The position numbers were made by a program, and so were the translations under genes. Below the pieces are notes generated by a model. That model saw nothing but the letters and a program-made list of their open reading frames with translations. It searched no databases and had not been told where the DNA came from. Positions 11,915 to 20,609 of a stretch of 64,000 bases of DNA are shown one piece after another. The stretch comes from Pandoraea oxalativorans. Its GTDB lineage: Bacteria > Pseudomonadota > Gammaproteobacteria > Burkholderiales > Burkholderiaceae. The stretch is from contig NZ_CP011253.3 in NCBI RefSeq assembly GCF_000972785.3, forward strand, positions 2,604,001 through 2,668,000, in the 5' to 3' direction. The stretch's first letter is position 1. Each line of letters starts with the position of its first letter.

Positions 11915-13132
11915 ATGCAATACTTCACTGCGAAACAAGCGGCCGAGCATCTCGGCGTGTCGCTCCAGACCCTCTATGCATACGTCAGTCGTGGCCTGCT
12001 ACATGCCGAGCCGGGCAAGACGCATCGTGACCGTCGCTATCGGGCGTCGGATGTGGAACGTCTGGCGACGCAACGCACGCGCGGACGCAAACCGAAGGAG
12101 GTGGTCAAAGCCGCGCTCGACTGGGGCATGCCGGTGCTGGAGTCGTCCATCACGTTGATCGAAGACGGGCGATGCTATTACCGCGGCCGCGATGCGTTGG
12201 AGATGGCGCAGACGGCTAGTGTCGAAGCCGCCGCGGCGTGGCTGTGGCAATGCGATGAGGCGTCGGCATTTGGGGACGATGCCACCGCCTCATTCAAGCG
12301 CCTCGTCGCCGACTGGCCCGTGATGCTGCTTGAGCGGTATCGCGAGCGCCGTGCCGAAGACGCACTGCTGCCTGCATTCACCGTTGCAAGCGACGACGCG
12401 TCCACCGCGATCTGGCAACGCGATCCCGTGCGCGTTGCGCAGGGCAGCGCCGAGTTGCTGCGTACGATGACGGCCTGCTTGTTGGGCACATTACCCAGCC
12501 ACGCACCGATCCACGAACAGTGCGCAGCCGCCTGGGGTGTGAAAGATGCTGAGGGCGCCGACCTCATCCGTATGGCGCTGGTGCTGTGCGCGGACCATGA
12601 GTTGAACGCATCGAGTTTCACCGCTCGCTGCGTGGCATCGACCGGCGCGAGCTTGCGCGCGGCGATCGTCGCGGGCCTGTCTGCGTTGACCGGTGGCCGT
12701 CACGGTGGCACCACCGCCCGCAATGAAGCGATGTGGGATGAAGTCGGTGAGATCGATACCGCTGCGCGTATGCGCGAGCGGCTCGCGCGGGGAGAGAAGT
12801 TGCCCGGCTTCGGCCATCATCTCTATCCGGCGGGGGACGTGCGGGCGAGTGCGATGCTCGCGCGGGTGTTGCCTGCGCATCCCGCGTGGCAAACGATGCT
12901 CGACGCGGCGGACGCGCTGATCGGTCAACGCCCGTCGCTCGATTTCGCCCTCGTGGCGGTGCGCCGACACTTGGGATTACCGGTCGGGGCCGCGTTCGGT
13001 CTCTTCGCCCTCGGACGCACCCTCGGCTGGATCGCGCACGCCAGAGAGCAGCGCGAGAGTACGCAACTGATTCGGCCGCGTGCCGCCTATGTCGGCGCGA
13101 GGCCCGCCCCGTCGCTCGCCGAGGGGGCCTAA
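11915..13132 (+). CDS. Citrate synthase-like protein with N-terminal excisionase/MerR-type HTH
   Basis: 405 residues. Residues 1-50 (FTAKQAAEHLGVSLQTLYAY, then RRYRASDVERL) form a MerR/excisionase helix-turn-helix. After a short basic linker comes a citrate synthase fold with the family sites: CADHELNASSF (first His), GGRHGGT, PGFGHHLYPAGD (second His) and SLDFAL (Asp). The active-site residues therefore look intact. The fusion could be an enzyme that regulates its own promoter, or a regulator that senses oxaloacetate/acyl-CoA through the synthase fold. It diverges from a CoA-transferase with a palindrome between them. Confidence 0.85.
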   Translation: MQYFTAKQAAEHLGVSLQTLYAYVSRGLLHAEPGKTHRDRRYRASDVERLATQRTRGRKPKEVVKAALDWGMPVLESSITLIEDGRCYYRGRDALEMAQTASVEAAAAWLWQCDEASAFGDDATASFKRLVADWPVMLLERYRERRAEDALLPAFTVASDDASTAIWQRDPVRVAQGSAELLRTMTACLLGTLPSHAPIHEQCAAAWGVKDAEGADLIRMALVLCADHELNASSFTARCVASTGASLRAAIVAGLSALTGGRHGGTTARNEAMWDEVGEIDTAARMRERLARGEKLPGFGHHLYPAGDVRASAMLARVLPAHPAWQTMLDAADALIGQRPSLDFALVAVRRHLGLPVGAAFGLFALGRTLGWIAHAREQRESTQLIRPRAAYVGARPAPSLAEGA

Positions 13133-13156
13133 GTGAACTTAAGCGCCCTAATCGCC

Positions 13157-14725
13157 CTAAGCGCCCGAACGTCGCCCGAACACTGCCCGGTCACCGGCCC
13201 AGACGAGCGCCATGGTCGCGCCCATGAGCGGGAAAACGCAGCCGAGCGCCACCATGCCGACGGTCCATCCGCGCATCGGCGGACGCGTTTGCGGGCGCGA
13301 CGGCGCGCCGAGCGTGCGTGCCGGACGGCGCATCCACCACATGATCGCGCCCGTCGTCGCCATGGCAAACAGCCCCATCGAAATCGCTGCGCACAACCAT
13401 TGATTGGCCGCGCCGAAGTACCGGCCCATGTGCAGCGCGGTGCCGTACGAGACCGCCTGTGCGATGGCTCCGTAAGCGTTGTAATCGATGTCGCGAAGCA
13501 CGCGACCGCTGTACTGATCGATGTGAATCGTGCGCTCGGCCTTTGGATCGGCAGGGAAGTACGACACGGTATAGACGCCATCCGGGCGCTTCGGTACGAC
13601 GAGGCTATAGCCGCTTCGCACACCCAGACGCGAGGCAATGGCCATCACGTCGTCGACGGACAGCGCACCTTCTGCGCCCAACGCAGCGGGCGACAGGCCT
13701 GCGTCACCCGCGGCGCTGTGCCCATTGTGGGTAGCATGCTCGTCGGCCGCTTCCTTGGCGTCATGCGCGGCAGGGTTCATGCGGGGCATGGTCGTCATCC
13801 CGGCCATCTCCGACATTCCGGCCATTCCATCGGCACGTGCAGGTGGCGTGGACTGCGGGACCTGCGTGTTCCCCACCGCCCATGGAATCTGAGCGACAGG
13901 CAGGTCGTCCATTTTCATGGGCTTGACCGGCACCTGCGAACGCACGGGTGCTTCGCCCCATACGCCGGGTGGCGAGCCCATGCCGATCTTCGACGTCAGC
14001 ACCTTGAACTGTGCCCCCCACGAGCCGGACCACGGCAGCCCGGAGAGCACGAACGCGAGTCCACCGGCGGCGAGCCACAACCCCGCGACGCCGTGCACAT
14101 TGCGCAGCAGCGCACGTCCGCGCAGCTGCAAACGCGGACGCAATGCGTTCGCCCACGTTGCGCCCGCACGCGGCCACCAGAGCGCGAGACCGGTCACGAG
14201 CATGACGAGTGTCCAGCACCCGGCCAGCTCCATGAGCCATTCGCCGGGCTTGCCCAGCATGAGTGAGCGATGCAACGCACGCGCCTGCGCCATCAGCCGG
14301 TGTTCGACGCTGAGCGTGCCGAGCACTGCGCCGGTGTACGGATTCAGATAGACGCTCTCACGCGCTCCATCGGGCAAACGGAAGATGAATTCCGCGCTGC
14401 GCGTCGGATCGCGATTGACTTCGACGGAGCTGACCTTCGCGCCTGCGGGCAGCGCCGCCGCCGCGCGTTCCATCAGCGCCTGCTCGGCCAGACGCGGTTC
14501 GGTAGACGACGCGACGATCAGCCGGTCGTGATAGAGCCATGCTTCGATCTGCGGCTGAAAGACGTAAATCGTGCCGGTAATGGCGAGCACCATGAGCCAG
14601 GGCATCACGAAGAGACCGGCATAGAAGTGCCAGCGCCAGAGGGTGCGGTATTGACCGGCGGCGGTCGTCGATTGCGCGTCACGGGCGTGAGGCGTCGGGG
14701 AGTAGGGCGGATGAGAGGTCTGCAT
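13157..14725 (-). CDS. PepSY-associated membrane protein with Met/His-rich loop
   Basis: 522 residues from the ATG at 14725. Four hydrophobic helices (WHFYAGLFVMPWLMVLAITG near the N-terminus, two central, one near the end) and PepSY segments such as VNRDPTRSAEFIFRLPDG define the PepSY_TM family, often linked to siderophore or metal reduction at the inner membrane. A long periplasmic loop at about residues 300-345 is rich in Met and His (MAGMSEMAGMTTMPRM, then HATHNGH), which suggests copper binding. It follows the DUF2946 gene on the same strand. Confidence 0.82.
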   Translation of the reverse strand: MQTSHPPYSPTPHARDAQSTTAAGQYRTLWRWHFYAGLFVMPWLMVLAITGTIYVFQPQIEAWLYHDRLIVASSTEPRLAEQALMERAAAALPAGAKVSSVEVNRDPTRSAEFIFRLPDGARESVYLNPYTGAVLGTLSVEHRLMAQARALHRSLMLGKPGEWLMELAGCWTLVMLVTGLALWWPRAGATWANALRPRLQLRGRALLRNVHGVAGLWLAAGGLAFVLSGLPWSGSWGAQFKVLTSKIGMGSPPGVWGEAPVRSQVPVKPMKMDDLPVAQIPWAVGNTQVPQSTPPARADGMAGMSEMAGMTTMPRMNPAAHDAKEAADEHATHNGHSAAGDAGLSPAALGAEGALSVDDVMAIASRLGVRSGYSLVVPKRPDGVYTVSYFPADPKAERTIHIDQYSGRVLRDIDYNAYGAIAQAVSYGTALHMGRYFGAANQWLCAAISMGLFAMATTGAIMWWMRRPARTLGAPSRPQTRPPMRGWTVGMVALGCVFPLMGATMALVWAGDRAVFGRRSGA

Positions 14726-14866
14726 GTTGCGACGATTCCGTCTCGTGTCGCCACTGCATGGCAGCGGCGCGCGCATGCTGCTGGCGCAAGCGTCAGACAG
14801 GCATTGGGCGCGAATGGGGAGCGACGCCGTCACCGGGTGTGGCGAGGCATCGGACTGAACGCGAGA

Positions 14867-15301
14867 TCAGGAAACGGCAGGCGGGGCACGCGCAGGCGGC
14901 GTGTAAGCGAATGGGATGTTGGACGGGACGGCATCCGCGAACGGTCCGGCGCGCGCCACCCATGCGAACGAGATCGCTCCGGCGAGCGCGGGCATGACGA
15001 GCGGCGGATGATTGGCGAGCAGCGAACAGTAGCCGCAAAGGTCGCCCTGATTCTCATGCGCGGCATGTGACATGCCTGCACCGTGCGTCGCATCGTCGTG
15101 CCCGTGAGTCGTGGCCGCCACTAGCATAGCGGCCGACGTGTGCGCGGCGCCGTCGATGGTACAGAACGCTGCGTCCAGCACCCGCGCCTGTCCGGCGCGA
15201 TGCGCCGCGAGTCCCTGACTGACGATCGGCATGCAAATCGCCAGCCACATGGCGGCGAGGCCGAGCCATGCAGTGAGACGTTTGCGGGAAGACGATGACA
15301 T
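14867..15301 (-). CDS. DUF2946 family exported/membrane protein, His-rich
   Basis: 144 residues with an N-terminal hydrophobic segment (AWLGLAAMWLAICMPIVSQ), a central His-rich stretch (THGHDDATHGAGMSHAAH), the CGYC motif and a second hydrophobic segment, the pattern of DUF2946 proteins. DUF2946 genes commonly sit beside metal-uptake or copper genes. It lies 141 bp upstream of the PepSY gene on the same strand. His, Met and Cys content points to metal binding in the periplasm; this role is inferred. Confidence 0.75.
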   Translation of the reverse strand: MSSSSRKRLTAWLGLAAMWLAICMPIVSQGLAAHRAGQARVLDAAFCTIDGAAHTSAAMLVAATTHGHDDATHGAGMSHAAHENQGDLCGYCSLLANHPPLVMPALAGAISFAWVARAGPFADAVPSNIPFAYTPPARAPPAVS

Positions 15302-15723
15302 GCGTCGGAGAACCGTAAATTGCGGTGGGCTGTGGGCGCTGCAGCCGGAATGCTATCACGCGAAGCGTCAGATCATGCCCGCCGCCTCGTCGAACGTGTG
15401 GGCTGGCCGCCACGGACGCGTCGCGAGCAACGTTTCGAACGCGTCCGACGTGGCGAAGGTGATTCACGACGCGGTCGCCAGCGTCAAGTAAGACGCATCG
15501 TTCGGGGGACGGGGCGGCCAGCGTCGCTCCGCCCCTCGAATGACCCCGGGGAACCGGGTTTTTTGAATCCGTATGTGTCACTTCTCCGGCCAGATACATT
15601 CGGACATAAACGACGATGAACTCGCCGATATAACTAGGGGTAAGCGCTCCGCACGCACCGCAGGTGTGAGGTTGAAGCTCCCCCCGGCAGCCGCCGGAAT
15701 ATCACTCAGAGAGGTCATCAGTC
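15302..15723. other. 422-bp intergenic region with possible small ORF
   Basis: Between the divergent DUF2946 and hydrolase genes. A short plus-strand frame ending at 15491 (last residues NASDVAKVIHDAVASVK) has sensible-looking residues but no clear start or ribosome binding site. A terminator lies 54 bp after it. The hydrolase leader (15600-15723) shows no clear operator. No other gene is supported. Confidence 0.3.
15545..15564 (+). terminator. Rho-independent terminator
   Basis: Stem CCCGG-ggaa-CCGGG followed directly by six T residues on the plus strand. It implies a plus-strand transcript ending here, although only a weak 15xxx small ORF is visible upstream. Confidence 0.6.
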
Positions 15724-16761
15724 ATGTCGGATCCGGTCAATCTTCGCCGTCGTCGTCTTCTTGGCACCACGCTCGCAGGCGTCACGCTCGCCGAACTCGG
15801 GCTGTCGCAACTGGCTAACGCGGCGTCGTCCGCCGCTGCGTCGGGTTCGGTCGGTGCGCACACGTCGTTCGACGTCATCCGTCAGATCGATGCGGGCGAC
15901 CTGGACGTCGGTTACGCCGAAGCCGGACCGAAGAACGGCAAGGTCGTCATCCTGCTGCACGGCTGGCCGTACGACATCTACAGCTACGTGGACGTTGCGC
16001 CGTTGCTGGCCGCCGCCGGTTACCGCGTGATCGTGCCGTACCTGCGCGGTTATGGCACGACGCGTCTGCTCTCGGCCAGCGCCCCGCGTAACGGTCAGCA
16101 AGCCGTGGTGGCGGCCGACGTCATCGCGCTGATGGACGCGCTGAAGATCGATCAGGCCATTCTCGGCGGTTACGACTGGGGGGCGCGTACGGCGAACATC
16201 GTCGCGGCCCTCTGGCCCGAACGCGTGAAGGCGATGGTCTCCGTGAGCGGCTATCTGATCGGCAGCCAGGCGGGCAACGCGGTGCCGCTGCCGCCGCAAG
16301 CCGAGTTGCAATGGTGGTATCAGTTCTACTTCGCCACCGAGCGCGGCGCGAAGGGCTACGCCGCCAACACGGACGCGTTCAACAAGCTGATCTGGCAACT
16401 GGCGTCGCCGAAGTGGCAGTTCGACGACGCGACGTACGCGCGCTCGGCCGCTGCGTTCCACAACCCCGATCACGTGGACATCGTGATTCACAACTACCGC
16501 TGGCGTCTGGGTCTCGCACAAGGCGAGGCGCGATTCGATGCACTGGAGAAACGTCTGGCGACGGCCCCGGCGATCACCGTACCCACGATCACGATGGAAG
16601 GCGATGCCAACGGCGCGCCGCACCCGGCCCCGGCCGCTTACGCGAAGAAGTTCACCGGCAAGTATCAGCACCGCGACATCGGCGGCGGGATCGGTCACAA
16701 CTTGCCGCAGGAAGCCCCGAAGGCGTTCGCCGACGCGATTCTGGAAGTCGTCTCGCTGTAA
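15724..16761 (+). CDS. Tat-exported alpha/beta hydrolase, epoxide-hydrolase-like
   Basis: 345 residues. The N-terminus RRRRLLGTTLAGVTLAELGL is a twin-arginine signal, so it is probably exported folded. The alpha/beta fold shows HGWPYDIYSY (oxyanion loop) and the nucleophile elbow GGYDWGAR, with Asp151 in place of Ser, as in epoxide hydrolases and haloalkane dehalogenases. The final His is in GGGIGHNLPQE. The Asp nucleophile predicts hydrolysis through an ester intermediate on an epoxide or haloalkane-like substrate. AGAGAGG lies upstream of the ATG. Confidence 0.82.
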   Translation: MSDPVNLRRRRLLGTTLAGVTLAELGLSQLANAASSAAASGSVGAHTSFDVIRQIDAGDLDVGYAEAGPKNGKVVILLHGWPYDIYSYVDVAPLLAAAGYRVIVPYLRGYGTTRLLSASAPRNGQQAVVAADVIALMDALKIDQAILGGYDWGARTANIVAALWPERVKAMVSVSGYLIGSQAGNAVPLPPQAELQWWYQFYFATERGAKGYAANTDAFNKLIWQLASPKWQFDDATYARSAAAFHNPDHVDIVIHNYRWRLGLAQGEARFDALEKRLATAPAITVPTITMEGDANGAPHPAPAAYAKKFTGKYQHRDIGGGIGHNLPQEAPKAFADAILEVVSL

Positions 16762-16826
16762 GAGGGCATGGCTTCGCCGTCGGCTCGATGATCGGCGACG
16801 GTGAAGCCAGTGTGCGAATCGTAGGA

Positions 16827-17870
16827 TCAGAAAACCAGCGTCGCTGTCGCCATGAACGTCTTCGTGCTCTTGAGACGGTTCGTCGCCGTGATCGTCGGCA
16901 CCCAGCGGGCGGAAAACGACAACGGGTGCTTGCCGTCGATCTTGGTGTCGTAGGTCACGATCGGGCCCAACGCGAAGTCGTGGCCCCGGAAGCCGTTGAG
17001 CTGATCGGCGGTCGGGCCGCTGTCGCTGCCCAACTGCTGGGTGGTGCCCATGACCAGCCCGACCCCCAGTCCGTTCGAGAATTTCTTCAGGCCCATGACG
17101 TCGAGCGTGAAGAGCGGGGCGTTCTGGTAGTTGGTCGCCGTGTTGCGCGTGTAGAACTGCACGCCGGCGATGACATCGAACTCCAGATCGTACGCTGGCA
17201 CGAACTTCGTGTAGGCCACCTGAGGAATGAACGTCCAGTTGTTCAGGCTCGGATTCGCCAGCGCATTGGGATCGTAACGGCCGGTCGGTGCCCAGATTGC
17301 GACCGAGAACGACATGTGATCGGTTTTCGAGAAGTGGTAGCCAGCGATGATCGGGGTGAAGGTGATGTCGAACAGGTTCGATGCGGTCTGCGACGTGCCC
17401 GCCGAGTTGCCCCGGCCGCCGCTCAGCGTCGCCGTCGCTTTGGTCCAGAGGTAAGGCAGCGTGAAGCTCGACGCGAAGTTCCACGCGCCGGTGTCGGTCT
17501 TCCACGTCTTCATCAGCGTGGCGAGCGTGAACGACAGTTCGCCGTTCAGGCCGAGCGACGTCGTCCCGGCAATCGGCGCCTGACGGCTGCCGCCGATGTT
17601 CCCGTCGAAGTAGATTTCCGCGAAATTGACCGCCCAGATCGGTTCCGGTGAGACGACGCCCGCATTCGGCTGCACGCCTGTGCCGCTGACCGGACGCCCG
17701 AGCGCGCCTTCCGTGGCGTTGGCGTGCGGTACGACGACCGCAAGTGCGACGAGTGCCGCAGCGAGCGCCAGCGGGGTACGGCGGCGTCGGCCGCGCATGG
17801 CGGAGGTGTTGCGCGTCGACGAAGCAGGCGAGGGGCGCGAAGGCTGCATGGTGTTGGCGTCGGGTGTCAT
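16827..17870 (-). CDS. Outer-membrane channel-like protein of the phenol-degradation MetA family
   Basis: 347 residues with a signal peptide (RRRRTPLALAAALVALAVVV, cut near ANA). The remainder has alternating beta-strand patterns (FAEIYFDGNIGG, SFSVAIWAPTGRYDPNALAN, FDVIAGVQFYTRNTATNYQN) and a C-terminal aromatic strand, typical of the COG4313/MetA outer-membrane transporter group. It is the last gene of the sulfatase operon, 23 bp after the MFS/synthase gene, and may admit the sulfated or desulfated substrate. The start is uncertain; an internal ATG at 17798 would also leave a full signal peptide. Confidence 0.78.
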   Translation of the reverse strand: MTPDANTMQPSRPSPASSTRNTSAMRGRRRRTPLALAAALVALAVVVPHANATEGALGRPVSGTGVQPNAGVVSPEPIWAVNFAEIYFDGNIGGSRQAPIAGTTSLGLNGELSFTLATLMKTWKTDTGAWNFASSFTLPYLWTKATATLSGGRGNSAGTSQTASNLFDITFTPIIAGYHFSKTDHMSFSVAIWAPTGRYDPNALANPSLNNWTFIPQVAYTKFVPAYDLEFDVIAGVQFYTRNTATNYQNAPLFTLDVMGLKKFSNGLGVGLVMGTTQQLGSDSGPTADQLNGFRGHDFALGPIVTYDTKIDGKHPLSFSARWVPTITATNRLKSTKTFMATATLVF

Positions 17871-17893
17871 CGGTGGGAACGAATGTCGGTGTC

Positions 17894-20524
17894 TTATCGT
17901 TGTCCGGCGAACCAGCGGAAGTACGGGTTATCGCTTTCCAGTTGCAGCGCCTGACCCAACTGGCGGGCCCAGGTGCTGCGGTCGCCGTCGAGGGCGGCCA
18001 GCGATGCGCCGTAAAACGCCAGCAATGCCTGTCGCGACCGGGCGATCTCGGCGGAAAGCGCCTCGTCGGCACCGGTCACCGGCGGCTCGCTTTGCAGTGC
18101 CAGCAGATTGCGAAGCGTGGGGGCGAAGGCCTGCCGTCCGACCCACGGCGCGTATTCGATACGGGGGTGGTCGTCGGTCACAGGCGCAGCGTCTTCCACG
18201 TAGTAGGCGAGCCCCGAGCGATCCGTCATCCATGTCGCCAGGAGCGCACCCGGCGAATCGATGCCGACCTCCCGAAGCGATTGCGCCACACCCGGCTGTG
18301 CGAAGCGCTGGCGAATCGACGCGGCGTCGAGGACTAACGGCGACTGGCCGCCCACGAGCAGCATTTCGTGCAGTTCGGTCGTCCAGAGACTGGCGTGCGG
18401 GAAGACGGCAATGAAACTGGCGATGAGCGCCTTCGTTTCGGCCTCGTTCTGCGTGGGTAACGGCAGCCATTGCGCGACGACGCCCCCGTCGTTCAGCCGT
18501 GACGATGCGAGCTTGTAGAAGTCGGTGGAGTAGAGATTGGCGACGCCCGCCGCGCTCGGCGGCGGCGGCTCCAGCGTGATGAGATCGTAGCGATCCGCAC
18601 TGCGAAGCAGTTCACGACGGCCGTCGCGTACGCGAATGTCCATGCGCTTGTCGTCGGCCACACCATAATTGCCTTTGAAATGCGACGACGCCTTGACCAC
18701 GGCAGGCAGAAGTTCTGCCGTCACACGGTGCGTGAGTCCCGGGTACTGCAACAGCGCGCCCGCCGTGATGCCGGTCCCGAGCCCGATGACCAGTGCGCTT
18801 TGCGGCTGCGTCTTGGCGACGATGAGCGGCAGCAGCGCCTGAAGCCGCATGTATCGCAGCGACGTCATCGCATCTCCCGAATTCGACACGCCCTGAATAT
18901 AGAGACGCTCGAACCGGTTCGAACCGGACGACTGACGCAACACGGCGACCGTCGCGCCCCGGCCTTCCTCGTAGAAAGTCAGTTCGCCACCGCGCGCGTC
19001 GGTCAGCAAGGTCGCGAGCCGCTGGGGCGGCGTGGCGAGGGTGGCGACGCCAAGCAGCACGGCCAGTCCGATGACGGCACCGCGCGCGACCTTGCCGACA
19101 CCCGCACCGCGCCAGACGGCAACCAGTGCCACGATGCACGCAATGCCTGCAAGCACGCCCAGCGTTCGCACCAGACCGAACGACGGGACCAGCCAGAAGC
19201 CCGTCGCGAGCGAGCCGACGATGCCGCCCGCCGTGTTCAGCGCGACGACCCGGCCGACGCCATGGCCGACGTAACCGGCGTCGACCGCCAGACGCAGCAC
19301 GAACGGGAAGGCCGCACCGAGCAGCAGCGTTGGCAGGAAGACGATGCCCAGGCCCGCGACGAAAAAGCGGGCGCACATCGCGAGCGTGGCGCTTTGCGTC
19401 GTCGCGTAGACCATGCTCGCGAACTTGCCCTGAGCGATGAAAATCCAGTCGCCCAGCCCATACAGCGTGACGGCAGCGACAACACCTGCACCGGCGATCA
19501 GCAGCGCGAATACGCCCCACGGGTCACGAGAACGCTCCACGCGTCGCGATACGAGGGCACTCCCGAGCGTCAGCCCGCAGAGATAGGTAGCGAGCACGAT
19601 GGCAAAAGCAAACGCGCGGGTGCTGACGAATTGCACGATGGCTTGCGACCACATGACTTCGTAGCCGAGCGCGACACCCGCGGCGAGCGCATACAACCAG
19701 ACGGCGAGCGTGCTCCGACGACGCGCAAGCGAGGTGGCTGCGTCAGTCGTGTCGGTAAGCGTTTCGACCGGCGCCGAGGCCACCGAAATCGTCGCCGACG
19801 TGCGTCGCGACGCCACGATTGCCGCCAGTGCCAGCAGAAAGTTCAGACCGGCCGCAACACCCGCCGTACCCTGCATACCGAACGAGGGTATCAGCCAGAA
19901 CGGCACCGCCAGCACGCCGACGACTGCGCCGACGGTATTGGCCGCGTACAGACGCGCACCTGCATGCCCGACGTAGCCGTCGATGGCGCCACGCGAGCGC
20001 ATGAGGACCGGCAACGTGCCGCCCATGAAAACGGCGGGCACGCCAACAAGAACGAACGGCAGCACCCACGCGGCGAGCCCCACATGGGCTTCGAGCCAGG
20101 CAAAGGGCACTGCGGCGCGCGCGAGAATGAGGGTACTGACGATAGCCGTCAGTGCCACGGCGGCTTCAAGCGCCGCATAGAGCCGCATGGGGTTGGCGAC
20201 GCGATCGGCGCGCCGTCCGAAATACCAGCCACCGAACGCCAGACCGCCGAAGAAGGCGCTGATCGCGATGGACACGGCATGCACTTCGACGCCCACGACG
20301 AGCGAAAGCTGCCGGATCCAGACCATCTGAAAGACGAGCGCCGATGCGCCCGAGAGCACGAGTAGCAACGCGGGCCATGCAAGCGATGGCGCAGGCGCGC
20401 TTGTCGGGACGGCGGGGGAGGCGGGCAAGGTCATGGCGGGCGACGCAGACGGCGATGCGCCTTTGCTGCGGCCGCGAGGCGCGGGAATCGACGGTGAAGC
20501 CAGCGTATCGGTCATATCGCGCAT
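17894..20524 (-). CDS. Fused MFS-like membrane domain / spermidine synthase-like protein
   Basis: About 876 residues. Residues ~45-570 contain some 13-14 hydrophobic helices of the fused MFS/spermidine synthase group. Residues ~600-850 have the aminopropyltransferase Rossmann fold (ALVIGLGTGITAGALLQYPG). The acidic catalytic region reads LITLEPPPPS rather than an Asp-bearing DxxDP site, so polyamine synthesis is doubtful and another propylamine- or SAM-binding role is possible. It is co-oriented with the sulfatase, separated by a 10-bp-stem hairpin. The start is ambiguous among 20515, 20524 and 20554; none has a strong ribosome binding site. Confidence 0.82.
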   Translation of the reverse strand: MRDMTDTLASPSIPAPRGRSKGASPSASPAMTLPASPAVPTSAPAPSLAWPALLLVLSGASALVFQMVWIRQLSLVVGVEVHAVSIAISAFFGGLAFGGWYFGRRADRVANPMRLYAALEAAVALTAIVSTLILARAAVPFAWLEAHVGLAAWVLPFVLVGVPAVFMGGTLPVLMRSRGAIDGYVGHAGARLYAANTVGAVVGVLAVPFWLIPSFGMQGTAGVAAGLNFLLALAAIVASRRTSATISVASAPVETLTDTTDAATSLARRRSTLAVWLYALAAGVALGYEVMWSQAIVQFVSTRAFAFAIVLATYLCGLTLGSALVSRRVERSRDPWGVFALLIAGAGVVAAVTLYGLGDWIFIAQGKFASMVYATTQSATLAMCARFFVAGLGIVFLPTLLLGAAFPFVLRLAVDAGYVGHGVGRVVALNTAGGIVGSLATGFWLVPSFGLVRTLGVLAGIACIVALVAVWRGAGVGKVARGAVIGLAVLLGVATLATPPQRLATLLTDARGGELTFYEEGRGATVAVLRQSSGSNRFERLYIQGVSNSGDAMTSLRYMRLQALLPLIVAKTQPQSALVIGLGTGITAGALLQYPGLTHRVTAELLPAVVKASSHFKGNYGVADDKRMDIRVRDGRRELLRSADRYDLITLEPPPPSAAGVANLYSTDFYKLASSRLNDGGVVAQWLPLPTQNEAETKALIASFIAVFPHASLWTTELHEMLLVGGQSPLVLDAASIRQRFAQPGVAQSLREVGIDSPGALLATWMTDRSGLAYYVEDAAPVTDDHPRIEYAPWVGRQAFAPTLRNLLALQSEPPVTGADEALSAEIARSRQALLAFYGASLAALDGDRSTWARQLGQALQLESDNPYFRWFAGQR

Positions 20525-20552
20525 TGGATGTCGAAGGTGAGTCGGGTGAAAC

Positions 20553-20598
20553 AACCCCGCCGGGCCGCAGAGACTTCAACTTCCGGCACGGCGGGGTT
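20553..20598 (-). terminator. Intra-operon hairpin between sulfatase and MFS/synthase genes
   Basis: Arms AACCCCGCCG (20553-20562) and CGGCGGGGTT (20589-20598) are perfectly complementary with a 26-nt loop. On the minus strand the stem is followed by GTTGTTT. It could attenuate or partly terminate transcription after the sulfatase gene. Confidence 0.45.
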
Positions 20599-20609
20599 TG
20601 CGGTCGGAT

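Noticed and set aside
15718..18072. 784-residue minus-strand open frame
   Set aside because: It is antisense to the Tat hydrolase and out of frame with the channel and MFS/synthase genes; Arg/His-rich composition with no motif.
18680..20365. 561-residue plus-strand open frame
   Set aside because: Antisense to the MFS/synthase gene; very Arg/Asp-rich and without domains.
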